From Ruminococcus flavefaciens (GTDB taxonomy: Bacteria; Bacillota; Clostridia; Oscillospirales; Ruminococcaceae), in assembly GCF_900108555.1 (NCBI RefSeq), contig NZ_FNWV01000011.1:50883-94828 (forward strand): a DNA stretch of 43,946 bases, in the 5' to 3' direction. A model generated the notes under the pieces. It searched no databases and was not told where the DNA came from. It was given only the letters and a program-made list of their open reading frames with translations. Positions 1 to 8,212 of this stretch are shown piece by piece (position 1 is the stretch's first letter; every line of letters begins with the position of its first letter). The position numbers were made by a program, and so were the translations under genes.

Positions 1-1
1 T

Positions 2-790
2 CCTTCAACACCTTCAGGCGACGGTTATACTCTCAAGGCTAACAAGAAGGTTACTTACAGCAGCCTTGGCGAAGACGAGAGAATGATCGGCTTTGCTTAC
101 GAAGACTTCGGTATCCCAAAGAACGAGAAGATCACAGAGGTACAGGTAAATATCTCTGCAAACGGCAACATCGGTAAGTATGTTGGTCAGTTCGGTACTT
201 CCACAACTGATAAGGCTAACGGCTACTGGGCTATGGGCGACGAGATCACTCAGTCTATCAACGGCAACAGCGGCACTATCACATGGAAGGTTCCTTCAGA
301 TATCTCTTCTATCATTCAGACTGAATACGGCGGAGAGATCAAGTTCGGTGTTTGGTGGATCGACTGTGACCAGTTCACAATTGACTCTGTTACACTGAAA
401 ACAGGCGGCAGCTCAACACCTTCTGTAAAGACAACAACTACTACAAAGGTTACAACAACTACTACAAAGAAGGTAACAACTACAACAACTACAACAGCTC
501 CTGTAGTAACACAGCCTTACGTAGTTACAGATCCTCCTCTCCAGCCAACAATGCTCGGCGATGCAAACAACGATGAGCAGATCGACCTTTCAGATGCTGT
601 TATCATCATGCAGGCTCTTGCAAATCCGAATAAGTACGGCGTTGAGGGTACAGACCGTCATCGTATCTCACAGCAGGGCTGGGTAAACGCTGACGTTCAC
701 AAGAAGGGCAACGGCGTAACTTCTAACGATGCATTAGCTATCCAGAAGTACTGCCTCGGTCTTATCTCATTACCAACAGAAACAGTTTGA
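2..790 (+). CDS. Dockerin protein with C-terminal carbohydrate-binding-like domain (5' end missing)
   Basis: The reading frame is open to the window edge, so only the C-terminal ~262 residues are visible. In order they are: a short Pro/Ser/Thr/Gly linker, a ~125-residue beta-rich domain with many aromatic residues (GVWWIDCDQF) that resembles the accessory carbohydrate-binding domains of Ruminococcus cellulases, a Thr-rich linker with Lys-Val interruptions, and a dockerin starting GDANNDEQID with a second calcium-loop-like segment around GVTSNDALAIQKY. Dockerins bind cohesins on scaffoldins, so this is probably a secreted cellulosomal enzyme whose catalytic part lies upstream, outside the window. 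The dockerin is close to that of the GH10 xylanase at 29092-31167. I cannot name the catalytic family. A strong terminator follows. Confidence 0.85.
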   Translation, partial: PSTPSGDGYTLKANKKVTYSSLGEDERMIGFAYEDFGIPKNEKITEVQVNISANGNIGKYVGQFGTSTTDKANGYWAMGDEITQSINGNSGTITWKVPSDISSIIQTEYGGEIKFGVWWIDCDQFTIDSVTLKTGGSSTPSVKTTTTTKVTTTTTKKVTTTTTTTAPVVTQPYVVTDPPLQPTMLGDANNDEQIDLSDAVIIMQALANPNKYGVEGTDRHRISQQGWVNADVHKKGNGVTSNDALAIQKYCLGLISLPTETV

Positions 791-810
791 TCTTAAATCG
801 AACATTGAAA

Positions 811-835
811 AGCAGCTCTTCGGAGCTGCTTTTTT
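811..835 (+). terminator. Rho-independent terminator of the dockerin gene
   Basis: An 8-bp perfect stem (811-818 with 823-830) closes a TTCG tetraloop and is followed by five T. It lies 20 nt after the stop codon. Confidence 0.93.
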
Positions 836-910
836 GTTTATACCCCCATAAGTTGTATGATTTCAACAATTTTAAACGCTAATTTTGTCTCGCTTTTTCA
901 GAGAAACCCC

Positions 911-939
911 TTGCAAATCAGCTTCGACTGTGATATAAT
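911..939 (+). promoter_or_regulatory. Sigma-A promoter of secG-rnr
   Basis: TTGCAA at 911-916, a 17-bp spacer and TATAAT at 934-939, with an extended -10 TG at 931-932. The 5' UTR to secG is about 60 nt, with GGAGG at 994-998. Confidence 0.85.
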
Positions 940-1006
940 AGTATAGCTAATTGAAATGTATCGGCTTATGCCGTAATCTATAACTGTATTTTCGGAGGTA
1001 GTTTTT

Positions 1007-1264
1007 ATGTCAACATTAGAGATAATCGGCGGAGTTGTAATTCTCGTTATCAGTCTTCTCACAATTATACTTTGCCTTTCACAGGAACAGAAATCACAGG
1101 ATAGTATGACAGCAGCTCTCACAGGTGCAAGTGCTGATTCATTCTACGGTAAGAATGAGGGCAGAACTAAGGAAGCTATTCTCGCTAAGATCACAAGAAC
1201 TCTTGCAATACTCCTTTTCATTGCTGTGCTCGCTGTTAATATCGTACCGATCTTCACAAAGTAA
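1007..1264 (+). CDS. secG: Preprotein translocase subunit SecG
   Basis: An 85-residue protein of typical SecG length with two hydrophobic membrane segments (about residues 5-25 and 62-82) joined by a polar Gly/Ser/Lys loop containing SFYGKNEGRTKE. This is the SecG layout: an accessory subunit of the SecYEG channel that stimulates SecA-driven export. GGAGG lies nine bases before the ATG. The gene sits directly upstream of rnr, an arrangement common in Firmicutes (secG-rnr-smpB), although no smpB follows here. Export load should be high in a cell that secretes large cellulases such as those in this window. Confidence 0.92.
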   Translation: MSTLEIIGGVVILVISLLTIILCLSQEQKSQDSMTAALTGASADSFYGKNEGRTKEAILAKITRTLAILLFIAVLAVNIVPIFTK

Positions 1265-1272
1265 GAAAAGCT

Positions 1273-1304
1273 GCCCTGTGACTTAAAGTCATGGGGCTTA
1301 AATT
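1273..1304 (+). terminator. Hairpin between secG and rnr (weak terminator or attenuator)
   Basis: An 11-bp stem with two G-T pairs (1273-1283 with 1287-1297) and a 3-nt loop is followed by a T/A-rich tail. It lies 8 nt after secG and could reduce read-through into rnr. It also covers an in-frame ATG at 1291, which argues against that codon as the rnr start. Confidence 0.6.
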
Positions 1305-1335
1305 TTTATCGGATAAACTGCAAAAGGAGACTTTT

Positions 1336-3513
1336 ATGTCTGAAAAAAGTAAAAAGAAGCAGATAGTCAAAAAAGGCAGCTCCGCCGTTTCGATGGAGAG
1401 CTATAAAAATAAAATAGTCACTTTCCTGAAAGCCTATGGCAAAAAATCCATGCCCCTGAGTGAGCTTGAGTCAAAGTGCAAGACTAAGAAATCGGGAAGA
1501 GAAAACTTCACCGAGGCTTTTTCACAGCTCCGCACCGATGGTATCATCATGATGAAAAAAGGCATGAAGGTGGCTCTTTGCTCACGGGTCAAGGCTTATC
1601 CAGGAACTGTCACACGCCTGAGCCGCACCTTCGGCTTTGCCATGACAGATGACGGCGTTGAGTACTTTATCCCCGGAAAATGTATGCTTGGAGCTATGCC
1701 CAACGACAGAGTGCTCATCTCCCCTATTGCTTCACGCTCGGGCGAGCCTGAGGGCGAAGTGCTGGATATACTTGAATTTGGAAGCTCGCAGCTTACGGGA
1801 AAAATTGAATTCGAGGACGGCAGACCTTATCTCGTCCCCGATACTGCTTCACGAAATCATATCATCATTGTCCGCGAGGAAAGTATCCCCTTTGAAAACG
1901 GCGACAAGGTACTGGCTGACATAGTTTACCGCGGCAGACGACACGCCGAGCACAAGGTCAAGATAACCCTTGTTTTCGGAAGCTCGGAATATGCTGCTTC
2001 TACGGCAGCTTCAATACTTGTCATGCATGGTGCTCCCACAGCTTTCCCCGAGGAAGTGCTGAAAGAAGCACGTAAGATATCCGCAGGCGGTGTGCAGGAG
2101 TACTGCTTCAACAACCGCGAGGATCTCCGCGATATGACTATATTCACCATTGACGGTGCTGAGTCAAAGGACCTCGATGACGCAGTATCGGTACAAAAGA
2201 CTAAAAAGGGCTACTGCCTCGGAGTCCACATCGCCGATGTTTCACACTACGTAAAGGGCAACAGTGCTCTCGATAAGGAAGCTCTCATGCGCGGAACAAG
2301 CATCTACTACGCAGATAAGGTGATACCTATGCTGCCGAAGGAGCTTTCAAACGGCATATGCTCCCTCAATCCAAATGAGGACAGGCTCACGCTGTCGGCT
2401 TTCATGGAGCTTGACAACGACGGCAATATGCTTTCCTACCGCTTCTGCAAGAGCGTTATCCGTTCAAGGGTAAAGGGCGTTTATTCCGAGATAAACCGTA
2501 TACTTGACGACTCGGAAACTGACGAGATAGCTGCAAAATACGCAGAAGTCCGCGACAATATCACACTTATGAACGAGCTTGCGGACAAGCTCATCGCTAA
2601 GAAAAAGCTCCGCCATGCTCCTGAGATAGAAACTACGGAAAGCAAGCTGCTTATCGGCGAGGACGGCATCTGCTATGATGTACAGCCCCGTGAGCGCGGC
2701 AAGGCTGAGCGTATAATCGAGGAATTCATGCTTACAGCCAATGAAGCGGCTGCAAAGCTTGCAAAGGATAAAAAAGTACCTTTCGTTTACCGTATACACG
2801 AAGCTCCCCCAGAAGAGAAGTCAGAGCTTCTTCACGAAATGCTGCCGAAATATGGCTTTGAATGTCCGCCTTTCAACGAGTTCAAGCCTGCTCACGCGGC
2901 TAAGATACTGGAAAGCGCGAGGGGTACAGAGAAGTTCGAGGCTATCAATATGCTGGTGCTCCGCTCTATGGCTAAGGCGAAGTATTCTCCCGAGCCTCTG
3001 GGACATTTCGGACTTGTGCTCGATGACTATGCACACTTCACCTCGCCTATCAGACGCTATCCCGACCTTGCTATACACCGCATAATCACGGATATACTTG
3101 CAGGCTACAACAACGAATGGCTAAGCAAACGCTATTCGGGCTTCGCTGTCAATGCTTCGGAGCGTTCTTCCGCTGCGGAGATACGCGCTGTAACTATCGA
3201 GCGCGAGTGTGAGGACTGTTACAAGGCTGAGTATATGAAAGCTCACATTGGTGAAAGCTTCACCGCTAAGATATCGGGCGTTACAGAGTTTGGCTTCTAT
3301 GCCGAGCTGCCCAATACAGTTGAGGGACTTGTCCACATAAGGACTCTCCCCGAGGGCGAATACGACTATACCGAGCCCGTAGCACTTACAGAGAAATTCA
3401 GCGGCGTTTCCTATACCTTAGGACAGACCGTTCAGGTAATATGTGCCGCTGTAAATGTCAGTGACGGAATTATTGATTTCGTCCTTGACGATGATGAACA
3501 GGAGGAAGAATAA
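1336..3513 (+). CDS. rnr: Ribonuclease R (RNB-family 3'-5' exoribonuclease)
   Basis: A protein of 725 residues that degrades structured RNA processively from the 3' end. In order: a basic N-terminus and winged-helix-like segment (about 10-75), OB/cold-shock domains (about 80-230), the RNB catalytic domain with the metal-binding signature IDGAESKDLDDAVSV near residue 270, HIADVSHYV, and TSPIRRYPDL near residue 575, then a C-terminal S1 domain (about 630-715) and an acidic tail. The start at 1336 is chosen because AAAGGAGA precedes it at 1323-1330; an in-frame ATG at 1291 has no such site and sits in a hairpin. The stop codon overlaps the ATG of the next gene by one base (TAATG), suggesting coupled translation. 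Confidence 0.95.
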   Translation: MSEKSKKKQIVKKGSSAVSMESYKNKIVTFLKAYGKKSMPLSELESKCKTKKSGRENFTEAFSQLRTDGIIMMKKGMKVALCSRVKAYPGTVTRLSRTFGFAMTDDGVEYFIPGKCMLGAMPNDRVLISPIASRSGEPEGEVLDILEFGSSQLTGKIEFEDGRPYLVPDTASRNHIIIVREESIPFENGDKVLADIVYRGRRHAEHKVKITLVFGSSEYAASTAASILVMHGAPTAFPEEVLKEARKISAGGVQEYCFNNREDLRDMTIFTIDGAESKDLDDAVSVQKTKKGYCLGVHIADVSHYVKGNSALDKEALMRGTSIYYADKVIPMLPKELSNGICSLNPNEDRLTLSAFMELDNDGNMLSYRFCKSVIRSRVKGVYSEINRILDDSETDEIAAKYAEVRDNITLMNELADKLIAKKKLRHAPEIETTESKLLIGEDGICYDVQPRERGKAERIIEEFMLTANEAAAKLAKDKKVPFVYRIHEAPPEEKSELLHEMLPKYGFECPPFNEFKPAHAAKILESARGTEKFEAINMLVLRSMAKAKYSPEPLGHFGLVLDDYAHFTSPIRRYPDLAIHRIITDILAGYNNEWLSKRYSGFAVNASERSSAAEIRAVTIERECEDCYKAEYMKAHIGESFTAKISGVTEFGFYAELPNTVEGLVHIRTLPEGEYDYTEPVALTEKFSGVSYTLGQTVQVICAAVNVSDGIIDFVLDDDEQEEE

Positions 3514-4289
3514 TGAAAAAAATATTGTCTTTTATCGCAGCAACTGCACTTGTAATATCAGCCGCTTCATGCGGGGAGAAAACAGGCAAATCTTCTAATA
3601 CCGCAAAGAAAAAGCCTGCCGAGACCACTTCTCAGGCAGACACGACTGATACGACTACCTCTGTTTCCACAACAGCAAAAACTACTGCCAAAACCACATC
3701 TACTACGACAGTCACAACTGCTCCCACAACTCAGCCCGATCCGCTGGGCGGCGGTGCTTTCGCCTACAACGAGGACGGTGCGGTAGTATTTGAAGCAGAT
3801 CAGGACAAGGTCGATGACCGTACACTCATTGCGGCTGCACAGGCTCTTTTCGAGTCAGCCTGCAAGACACAGATGAGCTTCACTGTAGGCTGTCCATTTG
3901 ATGTTGACTTTAATGACACAGCTGAAAACGACATGGGCTGGAAGTGCTACCGCATAACAGACAGCAATATCAAAACATTCAGCGACCTCGAAAACGAATA
4001 CTTCAAGGTATTCAGCTCACGTTACCCAAACAGCGAGCTCTCACAGCTCTACTTTGAGAAGAACGGCTCTCTCTACGCTTTCTGCGGCAACCGCGGCAGC
4101 GATATCTTCTATTCATCTTCAAAGGTGACGGAGATAAAGTCAAAGTCAGATGACGAGATACTGTTCACAGTCGAAAACTTCTACACAGGGGACGATTACG
4201 GCAATGAGCCTTACACAGAAACAGAGGATTTCTCAGTCGTCAACGAAAACGGCGTTTGGAAAGCAGGAAAGTTCGTGCTTCCGTATTAA
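3513..4289 (+). CDS. Secreted lipoprotein of unknown function with Thr-rich linker
   Basis: A 258-residue predicted lipoprotein. The N-terminus MKKILSFIAATALVISAASC is a signal peptide ending in a lipobox, with Cys20 as the expected acylated residue. A Thr/Ser/Lys linker (about residues 25-75) resembles those in the dockerin enzymes of this window. A ~180-residue C-terminal domain with scattered aromatic and acidic residues follows (ENDMGWKCYRI; SSRYPNSELSQLYF). I do not recognise this domain; the fold may be an NTF2- or DUF-type surface domain. Translation is probably coupled to rnr through the TAATG overlap. No dockerin or catalytic motif is visible. Confidence 0.8.
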   Translation: MKKILSFIAATALVISAASCGEKTGKSSNTAKKKPAETTSQADTTDTTTSVSTTAKTTAKTTSTTTVTTAPTTQPDPLGGGAFAYNEDGAVVFEADQDKVDDRTLIAAAQALFESACKTQMSFTVGCPFDVDFNDTAENDMGWKCYRITDSNIKTFSDLENEYFKVFSSRYPNSELSQLYFEKNGSLYAFCGNRGSDIFYSSSKVTEIKSKSDDEILFTVENFYTGDDYGNEPYTETEDFSVVNENGVWKAGKFVLPY

Positions 4290-4410
4290 GCAGCGTGACG
4301 CTGCACCCTTGCCACGTTGTCGCTCGTAAGCTCGCTAACCATTATCAAAACCCATAATCGTACATCGCTTACGTAACAATATGTAGGGGCTGCCTTTGGC
4401 AGCCCCTACA
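4290..4410. repeat. Intergenic palindromes, including a GTAGGGG-type repeat copy
   Basis: A small palindrome (4290-4304, GCAGCGTGACGCTGC) directly follows the lipoprotein stop. At 4382-4410 is a perfect 13-bp inverted repeat with a TTT loop, starting TGTAGGGGCTGCC. The second motif recurs near 24265, 26605 and, in variant form, at several other places in this window. Confidence 0.8.
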
Positions 4411-4441
4411 ATTGATATCAAAGATACTGTTATACACACAA

Positions 4442-4474
4442 AAGCGGCTGACGAAATGTCAGCCGCTTGTTTTT
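4442..4474. terminator. Terminator after the Na/Pi cotransporter gene (possibly bidirectional)
   Basis: A perfect 11-bp GC-rich stem (4442-4452 with 4458-4468) and 5-nt loop lie just outside the stop codon of the minus-strand gene. T-rich tails are present on both strands. Confidence 0.8.
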
Positions 4475-6263
4475 ATGCTTTAACTTCCGATGCACCGAGT
4501 CTGCGGAAATATTCCTCTGCATACTCTCTGTACTCGTTTCTGAATCCCTCGTCATTCTCCTTGACATCGTGGAGATATGCGTGGATATTGGTCTTTTCGT
4601 CTGTCTCGATAAGACAGCCTGCTATATTTGAACAATGGTCGGAAATACGCTCAAGATTGGTAAGCACGTCCTGGAAGATATATCCAAGCTCAACAGTACA
4701 TTCATCGTTCTGGAGTCTGCGGATATGTCTGTTTTTAAGCTCTGTGCTAAGGTTGTCCACAACTTCTTCAAGCGGCTCGACCTTATGTGCGATAGAAAGG
4801 TCATTCTTTTCATATGAGTCGAATGCCTTATTAACATTCTCTGTGATAGCGTCTGTTATGACCACTATCTCGTTTATACATTCCTCAGAGAAGTTTATAC
4901 CCTTTTCGTGCATTTCCTGAGCCGATTCCACAAGGTTCACAGCATGGTCGGAAATACGCTCGAAATTGCCCACACAGTGCATCATCTTCGATACGCTTCG
5001 GCTGTCTGCACCTGTAACACTGCTCTTTGCTATCTTTATCAGATAGCTGTTTATCTTATCCTCAAAGCCGTCGATTATATCCTCGTTCTCGATAACTGTA
5101 TCGCAAGCCTCGCCGTCATACTCCACAAGGAGCTTCAATGCCATGATGATAGTCTCTCTTGTGAGCTCAGCCATCTGTAATGTTGCTGATAAGCAAGTAT
5201 GAACTGCTACGGCAGGTGTTTTGAGAAGGATATCGTCCAGACCTGTGATCGTTTTTTTTGAACTTACCTGTTCTACGCTATCATCCTTTATTATTATCTT
5301 AGAAAGCTTTACAATATGTTTTGAGAACGGTAAAAGAATAATTGTTGTTGCTATATTGAATATAGAGTGCATAACTGCTATTCCGACAAAACCAACGGTC
5401 TTATCAAATATACTAAGCTGAATAACACTTTCAAGTATCATTGATACCGGTAGCAGTATAAGCGTTCCGAGGACCTTTATCAGTATGTGTATACAAGCTA
5501 CACGCTTGGCGTTTTTGTTTACTCCGATACTGGAAATAAGCGCTGTTACACAGGTACCTATATTAAGTCCCATGATTATCGGAAGCGCCATACCATATGT
5601 CAGAGCGCCTGTCTGTGAAAATGCCTGTAATATTCCGACAGAGGCTGCGGAGCTCTGGATTATTCCTGTAAAGCCTGCTCCGACCAGTACGCCGAGGATA
5701 GGATTCTTAAATGCCGTGAGGATAGTCTGGAACTTAGGCGAATCAGCCAAGGGTGATACCGCATCTGACATAAAAGTCATTCCTGTCATTATAATGGCAA
5801 AACCTACAAGGATACGTCCTACGTCTTTTTTCTTGTTTTTCTTTGCTGCCATTATCAATATAACACCTACAAGTGCAACTAAAGGTGCAAATGATGAAGG
5901 CTTGAGCATTTTTATAAACGGATTCTTTCCGTCAACACCAGCAAGACTAAGTATCCATGCAGTAAGCGTTGTTCCTATATCAGAACCAAAGCAGACACCG
6001 ATAGTCTGTTCAAGATTCATGATACCCGAGTTTACAAATCCGACAAGCATTACCGTCATAGCCGATGATGACTGTATCGCAATGGTTATGCCCATTCCGA
6101 GCAGCAACGCTTTGAATTTGTTGGAGGTCATTTTTTTCAGTGCAACTTCAAGCTTGCCGCCTGTAAGTTTTTCCAGTCCCGTTGACATTACTTTCATTCC
6201 GTAAAGGAAGAAGGCAAGTCCGCCAAGAAGTGTGAAGATATTAAATATTGAAAATTCTTCCAT
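4473..6263 (-). CDS. Na+/phosphate cotransporter family protein with C-terminal PhoU-like domain
   Basis: A 596-residue membrane protein of the NptA/YjbB type. The first ~320 residues carry two inverted PNaS-type repeats, each with a QSS motif (IAIQSSSAMTVMLVG near 60 and GIIQSSAASVGILQAF near 200), the signature of sodium-phosphate cotransport. Residues about 345-570 are helical and PhoU-like (NFERISDHAVNLVE and NLERISDHCSNIAG are paired ExxD-type repeats). In this family the PhoU part is thought to regulate flux. GGAGAG precedes the ATG at 6263. It stands alone between its own promoter and terminator. Whether it imports or exports phosphate cannot be told from sequence. Confidence 0.9.
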   Translation of the reverse strand: MEEFSIFNIFTLLGGLAFFLYGMKVMSTGLEKLTGGKLEVALKKMTSNKFKALLLGMGITIAIQSSSAMTVMLVGFVNSGIMNLEQTIGVCFGSDIGTTLTAWILSLAGVDGKNPFIKMLKPSSFAPLVALVGVILIMAAKKNKKKDVGRILVGFAIIMTGMTFMSDAVSPLADSPKFQTILTAFKNPILGVLVGAGFTGIIQSSAASVGILQAFSQTGALTYGMALPIIMGLNIGTCVTALISSIGVNKNAKRVACIHILIKVLGTLILLPVSMILESVIQLSIFDKTVGFVGIAVMHSIFNIATTIILLPFSKHIVKLSKIIIKDDSVEQVSSKKTITGLDDILLKTPAVAVHTCLSATLQMAELTRETIIMALKLLVEYDGEACDTVIENEDIIDGFEDKINSYLIKIAKSSVTGADSRSVSKMMHCVGNFERISDHAVNLVESAQEMHEKGINFSEECINEIVVITDAITENVNKAFDSYEKNDLSIAHKVEPLEEVVDNLSTELKNRHIRRLQNDECTVELGYIFQDVLTNLERISDHCSNIAGCLIETDEKTNIHAYLHDVKENDEGFRNEYREYAEEYFRRLGASEVKA

Positions 6264-6304
6264 AATTCTCTCCTGTTCTTATACCTTTATTTTGTTCCAT
6301 TATT

Positions 6305-6332
6305 ATTATAACAGGAAAGAAAGACAAGTCAA
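6305..6332 (-). promoter_or_regulatory. Promoter of the Na/Pi cotransporter gene
   Basis: Read on the minus strand: TTGACT (6327-6332), a 16-bp spacer and TATAAT (6305-6310), about 40 bp upstream of the ATG. Confidence 0.75.
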
Positions 6333-6375
6333 TAATTACTGCTCTTTTTTTACGTGGATTTAACATTGACCATAC

Positions 6376-6407
6376 ATAAAAAAGGGCTGCAATCAAATGC
6401 AGCCCTT
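6376..6407 (-). terminator. Terminator of the Wzz-like gene
   Basis: A 10-bp stem (6382-6391 with 6398-6407) is followed on the minus strand by a run of T (6376-6381). It lies just beyond the stop at 6412. Confidence 0.88.
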
Positions 6408-6411
6408 AATA

Positions 6412-7989
6412 TCACTTTTTCTTGTTTTTATTAGCGTTTTTCTGTGATGCGTTTGCCTTTTCGGCTTCTTCCTCGATGATATCAACGAGCTCATCAAGAT
6501 CTGCATCTTCGTCGTCATCATCATTTCCGCAAGCCTTTACAGCTTTTGCTCTTTTTGCAGTATCGTTCTTGAGAGCGCTGAAAAATGCCATGCAGAGGTA
6601 GATCATGAAGATAAGTGCTTCAACAATTACAAGAAGCTTTATAGAGCCCTTGACTGCATCAACTATTCCTGCTGCGACTGATCTTGAAGCAGGGATAAGA
6701 ATATTATATGCGTGTGCGAACTGAACGTTCTCATAATAATCATCAGCTGTCTTCTGTGTAAGGTCAACTATCTGTGATACCTTTTCGCTGAGTGACTTGA
6801 TATCAGCCTCTACCTTTTCGATGTTTGCCTTAGAGCTGTTCTTGTTGTTCTTGAGAGCATCGCGTCTTGACTCGTAGAAATTGATATCCTGCTTTGCCTG
6901 TGCGAGGCTTGCCTGTACTGATGTCTTCTGTCTGAACAGTGAGTCATACTGGTCTGAATGAACTGTAGACTCTGTATTTACATTATCACCGTATACTGTG
7001 ATATTATCCTTCTGGTACTGTGATATTGAAGAATCGATCGAAGCGAGACGCTCTGCATATTCGTCCTTATCACGGTTGAGGTTCTCTATTCTGTAATCAT
7101 AGTAAGCAAGTGCTGAATCCTTATCCTTTGTTACATTGTTTACAGAGATGTAAGAAGATATTCTGTCAAGGTCGATGCTGTAAACTGTCTTTGCATATTC
7201 TGAAAGGTCCTTGAATGTATATCCTGTAACGCTTGAACGGAATGCTGTATTGTCATCGTTTGAAAGTGAAGAAAGGTAATTTCTTACTGTTCTGAGCGAA
7301 TTTCTGAAAAGGTCGATCTGCTGTGCATAATCATAGCTGTCATACTCAACGACCTTTACAGCAGCTCCCAGTGACTCGTTGTAGCCGTACTGCTCATAGA
7401 AGAAGTCACGGTAGCAGTCAAGAAGAGTATTGAGGAACTCAACGCCGTCTGTTCTGCTAAAGCCTGCATTGCCGAAATCAAAATATATCGTGAACTGTGT
7501 AGGATACCATGTAACATCGAGCATAGACTGTGCTGCGGCAAGATTTCCGCTTGAAGCACTTTCCATTACGCTTTTATATGTAGTAAGTCTCTCATAAGCA
7601 TCCTGTGGGATCTTTGAATCAAAAGTGATATTCTCTCTGATATCTTCAACCATTTTCAAGTCGAAACCAAGCTTTGTAAGAGTTCTTTCGATAACGAGAG
7701 GATTTTTCATGGAATTGATATCGAATTTACGTCCGGCAGGATCAAGACCTTTTTCAATACCGCTGTATGAAAAGCTTACCAGAGCCTTTGCAGGTGTTTT
7801 CTTTGAAAAAGTCATTATTGCAGAGAAAGAAAAAGCGAAGATACCTGCGATTATAGCTATTACAAGCCATAAAACAAGAAATCTTTTAAGCTGTTTCATA
7901 ATAGATGATATGGAAATAATAACTTCATCCTTTTCATCGCTCGGATTTTTGATCGTAACATTAAGATTGCGCTCATTATTCTTAGCCAT
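6412..7989 (-). CDS. Wzz-like polysaccharide chain-length / co-polymerase membrane protein
   Basis: A 525-residue protein with one membrane segment near residues 38-60 and a second near 450-475, enclosing a large extracytoplasmic domain rich in predicted coiled coil (about 250-420). That is the Wzz/polysaccharide co-polymerase layout, and the family controls chain length in capsule or exopolysaccharide assembly. The C-terminus is cytoplasmic, acidic then basic (DDDDEDADLDELVDIIEEEAEKA...KNKKK), with no obvious BY-kinase ATP site. The ATG at 7989 is chosen because GGAGGT lies seven bases upstream; a TTG further out overlaps that ribosome site. CpsB (16434) and the dehydratase (17195) are likely partners in the same pathway though not adjacent. 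Confidence 0.75.
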   Translation of the reverse strand: MAKNNERNLNVTIKNPSDEKDEVIISISSIMKQLKRFLVLWLVIAIIAGIFAFSFSAIMTFSKKTPAKALVSFSYSGIEKGLDPAGRKFDINSMKNPLVIERTLTKLGFDLKMVEDIRENITFDSKIPQDAYERLTTYKSVMESASSGNLAAAQSMLDVTWYPTQFTIYFDFGNAGFSRTDGVEFLNTLLDCYRDFFYEQYGYNESLGAAVKVVEYDSYDYAQQIDLFRNSLRTVRNYLSSLSNDDNTAFRSSVTGYTFKDLSEYAKTVYSIDLDRISSYISVNNVTKDKDSALAYYDYRIENLNRDKDEYAERLASIDSSISQYQKDNITVYGDNVNTESTVHSDQYDSLFRQKTSVQASLAQAKQDINFYESRRDALKNNKNSSKANIEKVEADIKSLSEKVSQIVDLTQKTADDYYENVQFAHAYNILIPASRSVAAGIVDAVKGSIKLLVIVEALIFMIYLCMAFFSALKNDTAKRAKAVKACGNDDDDEDADLDELVDIIEEEAEKANASQKNANKNKKK

Positions 7990-8046
7990 TTTGACCTCCA
8001 ATTAACTACATATACTTATTTTGTGGCATAACACGCCGTAATAATC

Positions 8047-8075
8047 ATTATATCACCAAAAAAAACATCAGTCAA
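8047..8075 (-). promoter_or_regulatory. Promoter of the Wzz-like gene
   Basis: Minus strand: TTGACT (8070-8075), a 17-bp spacer and TATAAT (8047-8052) with an extended -10 TG. Confidence 0.85.
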
Positions 8076-8149
8076 TAGCTTTGTGAAATTTCCAGTATTT
8101 AACTGAATTTATTTTTTTTATACTGTTCCCCTTTGTCATATCGTACTAA

Positions 8150-8182
8150 TATAAACGGCGATCCCTTTTTCAGAGATCGCCG
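8150..8182 (-). terminator. Terminator of glmM
   Basis: An 8-bp stem (8156-8163 with 8175-8182) is followed on the minus strand by TTTATATTA. It lies 31 nt past the glmM stop. Confidence 0.7.
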
Positions 8183-8212
8183 ATGTATTATTTATATACC
8201 ATTTATAATGTA

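Noticed and set aside
1291..1335. Upstream in-frame ATG for rnr
   Set aside because: It lies inside a hairpin with no ribosome site; the ATG at 1336 has a strong one.
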